Part shown: positions 1-3,965 of the stretch, piece after piece
Numbering within the stretch: the first letter of the stretch is position 1
How the letters are laid out: every line of letters begins with the position of its first letter
Assembly (NCBI GenBank): GCA_903886165.1
Contig: CAISLL010000196.1
Coordinates: 1-6,923, forward strand
Direction: 5' to 3'
DNA from: an uncultured beta proteobacterium
GTDB lineage: Bacteria; Pseudomonadota; Gammaproteobacteria; Burkholderiales; Burkholderiaceae_C
Length of the DNA: 6,923 nucleotides
Translations under genes and position numbers: made by a program
The notes under the pieces: model-generated
Told to the model about the DNA's origin: nothing
Seen by the model: the letters and a program-made list of their open reading frames with translations, nothing else
Databases searched by the model: none

Positions 1-48
1 AGGGAACGTATTCGTCAACGCGCCGAACGGCTGGCCCGGCCTGGCTGA
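1..48 (+). CDS. Antitoxin C-terminus (partial), upstream partner of the toxin
   Basis: Reading from base 1, the frame encodes the 15-residue arginine-rich tail RERIRQRAERLARPG and stops at TGA 46-48. The stop shares its last A with the ATG of the following toxin gene (TGATG), the translational coupling typical of type II toxin-antitoxin operons, where the antitoxin usually comes first. The charged helical tail would fit an addiction-module antitoxin that wraps the toxin, but too little is present to name the family. The rest of the gene and the operon promoter lie outside the window. The call rests on context more than on sequence. Confidence 0.5.
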   Translation, partial: RERIRQRAERLARPG

Positions 49-356
49 TGAAAGTTGCCCTGAGTGCAAGCGCAGAGGAAGACTTGCTTGATGGATTTGA
101 ATTTTACGAATCGCAGCAACTGGACTTGGGTTGGTATTTTCTGGACAGTCTGTATGCCGACATCGACTCGCTTGGTCTTTACGCGGGTATTCACCCGAAG
201 CCGTTTGGAGGCCTGTACCGGACGACAGGGCGGCGATTTCCGTTTTCCATCTACTACCGCGTCGCAGACAACGTAGCCACAGTGGTAGGTGAGCTCGACA
301 GCCGCCAAAACCCTGAACGCATCAGCGCCAAACTGTCCGGTCGAACGGGGCGGTGA
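48..356 (+). CDS. RelE/ParE-family toxin of a type II toxin-antitoxin system
   Basis: This 102-aa protein has the layout of the RelE/ParE superfamily: an N-terminal strand (MKVALSASAEEDL), a helical hairpin rich in aromatic and acidic residues (about 10-45), then strands holding the family-like segments HPKPFGGLYR (49-58), RRFPFSIYYRV (62-72) and VVGELDSRQNPERI (79-92). Members act in the cytoplasm as ribosome-dependent mRNA interferases or as gyrase inhibitors; which of the two cannot be told from sequence. No Shine-Dalgarno precedes the ATG, so translation probably depends on the overlapping antitoxin stop. The usual fold ends near residue 95. The last residues (SGRTGR) run into the RND remnant, whose GTG overlaps this gene's TGA, so the tail may have been acquired at a rearrangement junction. 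Otherwise the gene looks intact. Confidence 0.78.
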   Translation: MKVALSASAEEDLLDGFEFYESQQLDLGWYFLDSLYADIDSLGLYAGIHPKPFGGLYRTTGRRFPFSIYYRVADNVATVVGELDSRQNPERISAKLSGRTGR

Positions 357-609
357 TCCCGGTCACGCTGCTGTCGATTGCGCTGGTGGGCGGTGTCTGG
401 CTGATGTGGGCGCTGGGCTACACCCTGTCGATGGCGGTGGCGGTGGCGGTGGGTTTCATTGCGCTGGCCGGGGTGGCGGCGGAAACCGGCGTCATCATGC
501 TGATCTACCTGGACCATGCGTGGGCAGCACGGTGCTCACCTTGGCGGTGATTCCGGCGATTTATGCGCTGGTCAAGCAGTGGCGGCTTAAGAGGGGGCTG
601 GAGGGGTGA
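353..609 (+). pseudogene. Remnant A of a CusA-like (HME) RND efflux pump gene
   Basis: Starting at GTG 353, one frame encodes a block typical of heavy-metal RND permeases: LVGGVWLMWALGYTLS followed by GFIALAGVAAETGVIMLIYLDHAW, the late transmembrane region with its conserved GFIALAGVAAE signature. After about 523 the frame changes. From about 526 a second frame continues with STVLTLAVIPAIYALVKQWRL, the extreme C-terminus of the same family, ending at TGA 607-609. In E. coli CusA roughly 70 residues separate these two blocks, so an internal deletion and frame change are inferred. About 85 of the roughly 1040 residues of a full pump remain; the N-terminal nine-tenths are absent. The intact protein would be an inner-membrane proton-driven metal exporter. 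This relic cannot transport. A related fragment lies at 2977-3077. Confidence 0.82.
434..451 (+). repeat. Three tandem GCGGTG hexamers in the RND remnant
   Basis: Three perfect copies of GCGGTG encode AVAVAV just before GF. Functional relatives usually have one AV pair fewer here (S-V-A-V-A-V-G-F, recalled from the family and not aligned), so one unit was probably added by replication slippage, perhaps after selection on the gene was lost. Confidence 0.6.
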
Positions 610-640
610 GAGCCTCGTGTCTTTCTGCACTGGCTGTGGC

Positions 641-1540
641 TTACGCCTTGGTCAGCAACTCACGCAATTCGCTGACCCGCTCAATGCCCCTCAGGTCTTT
701 TGCCAAGCGACTCGCGCCTGCGCCGCCGACCCAGATGCGAACTGTGTCATCAAGCATTTGGCGCAACTCGGTCACTACCGGCTGCAACCGACGAGCCGGG
801 TACGCAGCTGAAAACGACAGGGCCACGACTTGCACTGAGTGCACGCGGGCGGCTTCTGCAATGTCTTTGAGTGGCGTCTGGGCACCCAAGGAAAGCGTCC
901 GAATGCCGCGCAGAGCGAGCATGGCCTCTACCATCAAGACACCAAGAAGATGCGGCTCTCCGGGGACAGTCGTCAAGAGAATCAGGGGCTGCTGATGAGC
1001 CGCAGGGAGGGTGCTGATGGTTTGCCGAAGCAGGTTCTGCACCTGCTCGGTGTAAACGTGCTCTTCATAAACCTGCAATTCACCCCGGGACCATGCCTCT
1101 CCCATCAGACGATTGAGGTGCGGTAGCGTTTCTGTCAGAAACCGTTCCAGCCCAAGCTGCGCCAACTGCTGTAACAAATAAGTACGCCAGCCAACACCAT
1201 CCTGGTGAAGCAGTCCGGCGAGTGCCTCCGATGAATTGGATGTCTGGACTGATGCGGTCTTGGTGACCTCACCCGGCAACTCGCGCTCGTCGAGCATTTT
1301 CAAGTCTGCATCGCTGGCTGCCACTATTTTTCCAGCGCGATACCCCCGGTCCAGCAAGCTTTTCAACAAGCGCAACCGCGCGATCTGGTTGTGTGGGTAC
1401 AGCCGGTCACCGTTTGCATTACGTTCAGGACGGGGAAAGCCGTAACGACGTTCCCATATCCGCAGCGTGTCCTTGCCAACGCCGGTTTCCCGCTCGGCAA
1501 CCGCAATATTGACCCAGGACATGGCGTTGTCAGTCGTCAT
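641..1540 (-). CDS. MerR-family regulator with cobalamin-binding domain (CarH/LitR type)
   Basis: This 299-aa protein has an N-terminal MerR winged-helix domain (about 8-75) with the recognition segment GKDTLRIWERRYGFP (22-36), a linker, a helical cobalamin-cap domain (about 105-180), and a Rossmann-like B12-binding domain (about 185-299). Two signatures are visible: W150-x9-E160-H161 in the cap and E195-x-H197-x-x-G200 in the binding domain, whose His is the expected lower cobalt ligand. In CarH/LitR proteins adenosylcobalamin promotes a DNA-binding tetramer and light breaks it, so genes are repressed in the dark. In Thermus CarH the residue right after the Trp is the upper-ligand His132; here it is Ser151. 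The gene follows the 113-aa secreted protein by 16 nt and ends the leftward operon. ATG 1540 has a weak GAGTGGA ribosome site; Met7 (1522) is an alternative start. B12 binding is well supported; light sensing is inferred. Confidence 0.9.
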   Translation of the reverse strand: MTTDNAMSWVNIAVAERETGVGKDTLRIWERRYGFPRPERNANGDRLYPHNQIARLRLLKSLLDRGYRAGKIVAASDADLKMLDERELPGEVTKTASVQTSNSSEALAGLLHQDGVGWRTYLLQQLAQLGLERFLTETLPHLNRLMGEAWSRGELQVYEEHVYTEQVQNLLRQTISTLPAAHQQPLILLTTVPGEPHLLGVLMVEAMLALRGIRTLSLGAQTPLKDIAEAARVHSVQVVALSFSAAYPARRLQPVVTELRQMLDDTVRIWVGGAGASRLAKDLRGIERVSELRELLTKA

Positions 1541-1556
1541 TCAAATTCCACTCGGC

Positions 1557-1898
1557 TCAGACCAAAGTCCCTGCGCTGCATTGCCCTGTGCCCAACCTGA
1601 CACCGGTGGGTGCCACGATCACCACCCGGCCAGACACCATGCCCACCACAATGACGGGACCGGTCGGCACGGGATGGATCCGCACATGGGAAGGACTGTA
1701 GCTTGCTGGCACGGACTCCCCGTTCACCTTTGCCAGAAGCGTTGACTGGTCCAGTTCAAGCCGAAGAGCAAGGACCGTGCCCTCCACATCTGCCTGGCAC
1801 AAAAGCACGGTCGCCTTGTCCCGACCGGCTCGGTCTTGCCCTGACGCCCCAACCGCTGCCAGAACCAGCGCCAAGCCAGCCCATAGTTTCAGAATCAT
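1557..1898 (-). CDS. Secreted hypothetical protein, 113 aa
   Basis: I do not recognise this gene. Residues 1-21 form a signal peptide (one Lys near the N-terminus, hydrophobic LWAGLALVLAAVG, small residues ASG before Q21), so the product is probably periplasmic. The mature part of about 92 residues is rich in Val, Thr and Gly with alternating hydrophobics (VIVVGMVSGRVVIVAPTGVR), suggesting a small beta-sheet domain. It has two cysteines, C34 and C107, near its two ends, a plausible disulfide. The start has a strong GGGGGAA ribosome site a few bases upstream. The gene lies 40 nt after the 280-aa secreted protein and 16 nt before the B12 regulator, so the three are probably cotranscribed. Signal peptide, ribosome site and spacing support a real gene; its function is unknown. 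Confidence 0.72.
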   Translation of the reverse strand: MILKLWAGLALVLAAVGASGQDRAGRDKATVLLCQADVEGTVLALRLELDQSTLLAKVNGESVPASYSPSHVRIHPVPTGPVIVVGMVSGRVVIVAPTGVRLGTGQCSAGTLV

Positions 1899-1938
1899 GC
1901 GGTTCCCCCATGTTTGGTTTCAGGCCAACAAGTTTCAA

Positions 1939-2781
1939 CTACCATTCCACGCCAACGGCGCGCCAGGAATCTTCATAGCGCGCGTAAGCAAAGTCAAGGG
2001 TTTTCAGGGCCTGTTCCCAGCGCTGCTCCTTGGCTTGGCGTTCCGCCTGATTAAATGCTGCTTCGGCCTCACTGACACCTTGCTGCATTTCGCTCACGTC
2101 GATGCCCCCAACCTGTGCTTCGAGTAACAGGTATTCCGTGATCACCCGGCGCTCATCCATACGCCGCAGCCCGTCCGCCCAGTCAGCCTCACCGCCCCGA
2201 ACCGCCCCTGCGCGTGCTTGAATGTAGAAATAATCACCACTGCGCAGTTGTGCCACATGCTGCTGAACCTGGGCATAACTTTGCAGCAAAACGGCCCGGG
2301 CGGCGTCAATTTTTTGCGCGGCCAACAGTTCGTCACTGCGCTGCAACGCTTCGCGGGCTGCCGTGACAAACGCGGTGGACGCAGCCTTTTCACGGGCTAT
2401 GTTTTCACCTGCATCTGTAATGGACAGGAGGGTTTGGCGAATGGTGTCAATGTGCAGCACCTGGTCCGGGTGCTTGCCTTTCAGTGCCTGACCTTCCATG
2501 CGGGTGATGGGCTGCGAGGCCTGGCGTGACAGCTCCTGCGCGGTCTTTTCGTGACCACGCGCCAGTTCTTCCCTGGCGCGGGACAACAGTTTCAATGAAT
2601 TTTCCAAAGTCTGGGCACTGATGCTGGCAGCCACCGATGAATGTTTCAGGCTCCACTCGGCCACGTCGATTTCGTTGGCAAGCGCGTTGGCAGGGGTCAT
2701 TGATTGACTGGAAACCGTTCCTGCCAATGCAGCAGTCGAAAGCAGGGTCGCCAGCAATGCGCTCAAAAGGGACATGTTCAT
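1939..2781 (-). CDS. Secreted alpha-helical hypothetical protein, 280 aa
   Basis: I do not recognise a named family. The start chosen is ATG 2781, because GGAGA (2787-2791) lies 5 nt before it; a TTG at 2793 in the same frame would put that ribosome site inside the gene. Residues 1-20 (MNMSLLSALLATLLSTAALA) are a signal peptide ending in an ALA cleavage site, with no lipobox cysteine. The mature protein is almost entirely helical, with Ala, Glu, Gln, Leu and Arg dominant and no cysteines. At least three segments (about 55-95, 136-180, 236-272) carry the A-x2-L/A-x2-G/Q pattern of helical hairpins, as in RAREELARGHEKTAQELSRQA, resembling TPR-like or YfdX-like architectures. A periplasmic scaffold or binding role is possible but not shown. 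It is the first gene of the leftward operon and follows its promoter by about 25 nt. Confidence 0.82.
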   Translation of the reverse strand: MNMSLLSALLATLLSTAALAGTVSSQSMTPANALANEIDVAEWSLKHSSVAASISAQTLENSLKLLSRAREELARGHEKTAQELSRQASQPITRMEGQALKGKHPDQVLHIDTIRQTLLSITDAGENIAREKAASTAFVTAAREALQRSDELLAAQKIDAARAVLLQSYAQVQQHVAQLRSGDYFYIQARAGAVRGGEADWADGLRRMDERRVITEYLLLEAQVGGIDVSEMQQGVSEAEAAFNQAERQAKEQRWEQALKTLDFAYARYEDSWRAVGVEW

Positions 2782-2786
2782 GGTCG

Positions 2787-2791
2787 TCTCC
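2787..2791 (-). promoter_or_regulatory. Ribosome binding site that sets the start of the 280-aa gene
   Basis: GGAGA on the minus strand stands 5 nt before ATG 2781 and is the only good ribosome site near this gene's N-terminus. It decides against the upstream TTG at 2793. Confidence 0.75.
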
Positions 2792-2812
2792 AAAAAGTGA
2801 TGTGATGGCTGA

Positions 2813-2840
2813 AGTATATTTGTCTAGGACAAATAGTCAA
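2813..2840 (-). promoter_or_regulatory. Sigma70-like promoter of the secreted-protein/B12-regulator operon
   Basis: On the minus strand a TTGACT -35 (2835-2840) and a TATACT -10 (2813-2818) are separated by 16 bp; each matches consensus at five of six positions. An A/T-rich stretch lies just upstream (about 2841-2850). Transcription would start near 2806 and leave a leader of about 25 nt before ATG 2781. No other promoter of this quality was seen upstream of the operon. Confidence 0.75.
2817..2835. promoter_or_regulatory. 19-bp palindromic operator filling the promoter spacer
   Basis: TATTTGTC-TAG-GACAAATA is a perfect inverted repeat with 8-bp arms and a 3-bp centre. It runs from inside the -10 hexamer to the edge of the -35 hexamer, so a bound dimer would exclude RNA polymerase. 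It is a strong candidate for a repressor site. The B12-dependent MerR regulator at the end of the same operon is the obvious candidate ligand, but that link is inferred from position only. I saw no second copy in the window. Confidence 0.72.
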
Positions 2841-2976
2841 CAAAAATAAACGAAGCGACACCCTTTGGGTTTGCCGAGACAGCAAGAATTTGACTTTTAC
2901 GTGAGCGGGGATGGCCGTTTCAGAAAGTCTGGGCCAGGTTTGCCAGGCTCACTTCGCTACAAGGTGATATGTTCCC

Positions 2977-3077
2977 CTGATCTTGCATACAGACATGCGT
3001 GGCTGCTGACACTGGCCTTGATTCCGGCGATCTATGCGCTGGTGAAGCAGTGGCGCTTGGAAAGGGGCCAGGAATAG
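2977..3077 (+). pseudogene. Remnant B of a CusA-like RND pump (C-terminal end)
   Basis: Codons 3006-3074 encode LTLALIPAIYALVKQWRL and then ERGQE before TAG 3075-3077. This matches the C-terminus of remnant A at 20 of 23 residues and about 78% of nucleotides, with most differences at synonymous positions. Just upstream, CATGCGTGG (2994-3002) and CTGATCT (2977-2983) recur in the same order and nearly the same spacing as in remnant A (515-523 and 500-506), so the homology may extend into badly decayed sequence. The rest of the pump gene is missing. The remaining 2841-2976 region, apart from the operon promoter, shows no recognisable gene. Confidence 0.75.
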
Positions 3078-3088
3078 GCCCGTGGGTT

Positions 3089-3110
3089 GCAAAAGGCGAT
3101 AGCCATTTGC
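3089..3110. terminator. Hairpin downstream of the solute-binding protein gene
   Basis: GCAAAAGGC-GATA-GCCATTTGC forms a 9-bp stem with one mismatch and a 4-nt loop, 10 nt beyond the stop codon of the leftward solute-binding protein gene. It could end that transcript, and anything entering from remnant B. No clear T-run follows on either strand, so efficient intrinsic termination is uncertain. Confidence 0.42.
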
Positions 3111-3120
3111 CTTCTCTCAA

Positions 3121-3861
3121 TCATCCGCTTATTTTTGCAATCGCTGCATTGATTTTCTGCATGGTGTTTTCGTGGACGCGCTGGCTGCACAAAATGTAGC
3201 GTTTCAAGCCTGCTGGCATGTCCGGGTAGTCAATTCGCACCATGCCGTCATTGCGAAAATCGACACTTGATTCCGTCAGGTAGTTGAAGTCTTCCTGGTC
3301 AATGAACATGAAATCAGCCCGCTTGGCAGCAACTTTCTTGACCACTTGTAACGGTGACTGAAGTGAAAGGTCAACCTTTCCGGCAAATCTGGAAATGATC
3401 GCGTCAAGCTCTGGTCCATAAGACACGCCGTCAGCGCCGGCCATGGTCAGGGCAGGGTCTGACATCAGCGCTGCCAATGTGCCGTGCTTGCGCACGGCAT
3501 TCGCAGATCGGGGGCCAGCCAGAACGACGTGAGGTTTGTCTTGATGGAGGGGCGCCGAAAAGCGCGCGTATCTTTCACGCTCAGGAATTTTGTACCATCC
3601 AAACGAGCAAATCGCTTGCTCATTTTTTTCAATTTCAAAAAAAATCCGCTTGGGCGGCATCTCCAGAAACTCGGCCGCGATACCCGCCAAATTCAACACC
3701 CGCCGGGTACGCTCAAGCAAAAAGCCTTTGGCCACACCATTGTCAATGAATGAATAAGGCGGCTTGTCTCTGAAAACCATCTGCAGAGATTGCGCACCGG
3801 CGCTTGCAGGCAGTGCCATTGCCAAGAGAATCCAGAGGGCAGTGCGTGATAAAAAGATCAT
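3121..3861 (-). CDS. Solitary periplasmic solute-binding protein (SBP_bac_3-like)
   Basis: From ATG 3861 the protein is 246 aa. The open frame reaches TTG 3984, but that would bury the signal peptide and overlap the divergent gene. Residues 1-23 (MIFLSRTALWILLAMALPASAGA) are a signal peptide with an AGA cleavage site and no lipobox. The mature part resembles family-3 binding proteins: a first strand with PPYSF (34-38), KGFLLE (45-50), and the segment ERERYARFSAPL (94-105), where the family conserves Arg and S-x-P near the ligand cleft. C85 and C225 could form a disulfide. Amino acids or related small molecules are typical ligands; specificity is not readable. No permease or ATPase gene is nearby. 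The neighbour, transcribed divergently, is a membrane GGDEF-EAL protein, so a sensory role is likelier than transport. No strong ribosome site precedes the ATG. Confidence 0.8.
   Translation of the reverse strand: MIFLSRTALWILLAMALPASAGAQSLQMVFRDKPPYSFIDNGVAKGFLLERTRRVLNLAGIAAEFLEMPPKRIFFEIEKNEQAICSFGWYKIPERERYARFSAPLHQDKPHVVLAGPRSANAVRKHGTLAALMSDPALTMAGADGVSYGPELDAIISRFAGKVDLSLQSPLQVVKKVAAKRADFMFIDQEDFNYLTESSVDFRNDGMVRIDYPDMPAGLKRYILCSQRVHENTMQKINAAIAKISG
3623..3644 (-). repeat. Paired homopolymer runs inside the solute-binding protein gene
   Basis: Seven T (3623-3629) and eight A (3637-3644) on the plus strand flank a 7-nt gap inside the coding region; on the coding strand they read T8 then A7 and encode IFFEIEKN (73-80). 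The patch is unusually AT-rich for this window and is prone to slippage. The frame is open here. Confidence 0.6.
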
Positions 3862-3870
3862 AAAAACCAC

Positions 3871-3901
3871 TTGAAAGGATTCTGAAATCCTGAGATATAG
3901 T
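3871..3901 (+). promoter_or_regulatory. Candidate promoter with long spacer for the GGDEF-EAL gene
   Basis: TTGAAA (3871-3876) and TATAGT (3896-3901) are separated by 19 bp, longer than the usual 17 and typical of promoters activated by MerR-family proteins. An inverted repeat, AGGATT-CTGA-AATCCT (3876-3891), lies inside the spacer, although off-centre. Transcription would start near 3908, 50-90 nt before the possible start codons of the GGDEF-EAL gene. I saw no equally good leftward promoter for the solute-binding protein; TTGACC about 20 bp from TATATC is a poor match. Confidence 0.42.
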
Positions 3902-3939
3902 GCTTTTGCTGAGACTCCTTGGTCAATTCTGGCGTTTAA

Positions 3940-3965
3940 TTTTTCATATTGATTTTTCATATTGA
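3940..3965. repeat. Perfect 13-bp tandem duplication in the divergent control region
   Basis: TTTTTCATATTGA occurs twice head to tail with no mismatch. It lies between the two divergent genes, and the second copy contains the TTG at 3962 that could start the GGDEF-EAL gene. It could be a recent slippage product or a pair of regulator sites. Confidence 0.75.

Noticed and set aside
289..520. Glycine-rich plus-strand frame before the second RND block
   Set aside because: It is the out-of-frame reading of the conserved transmembrane block; only its last part (from about 526) is real RND sequence.
606..1445. Several plus-strand open frames opposite the B12 regulator
   Set aside because: They are shadows of a well-supported gene on the other strand and show no recognisable domains.
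2782..2793. TTG 2793 as start of the 280-aa secreted protein
   Set aside because: The GGAGA ribosome site lies between this TTG and ATG 2781, so the ATG is the better start.
2865..2976. Upstream part of the open frame that ends in the RND-like C-terminus
   Set aside because: Its first 37 or so codons show no RND similarity, no ribosome site and no coding pattern; only the end is homologous, so it is treated as a relic rather than a gene.
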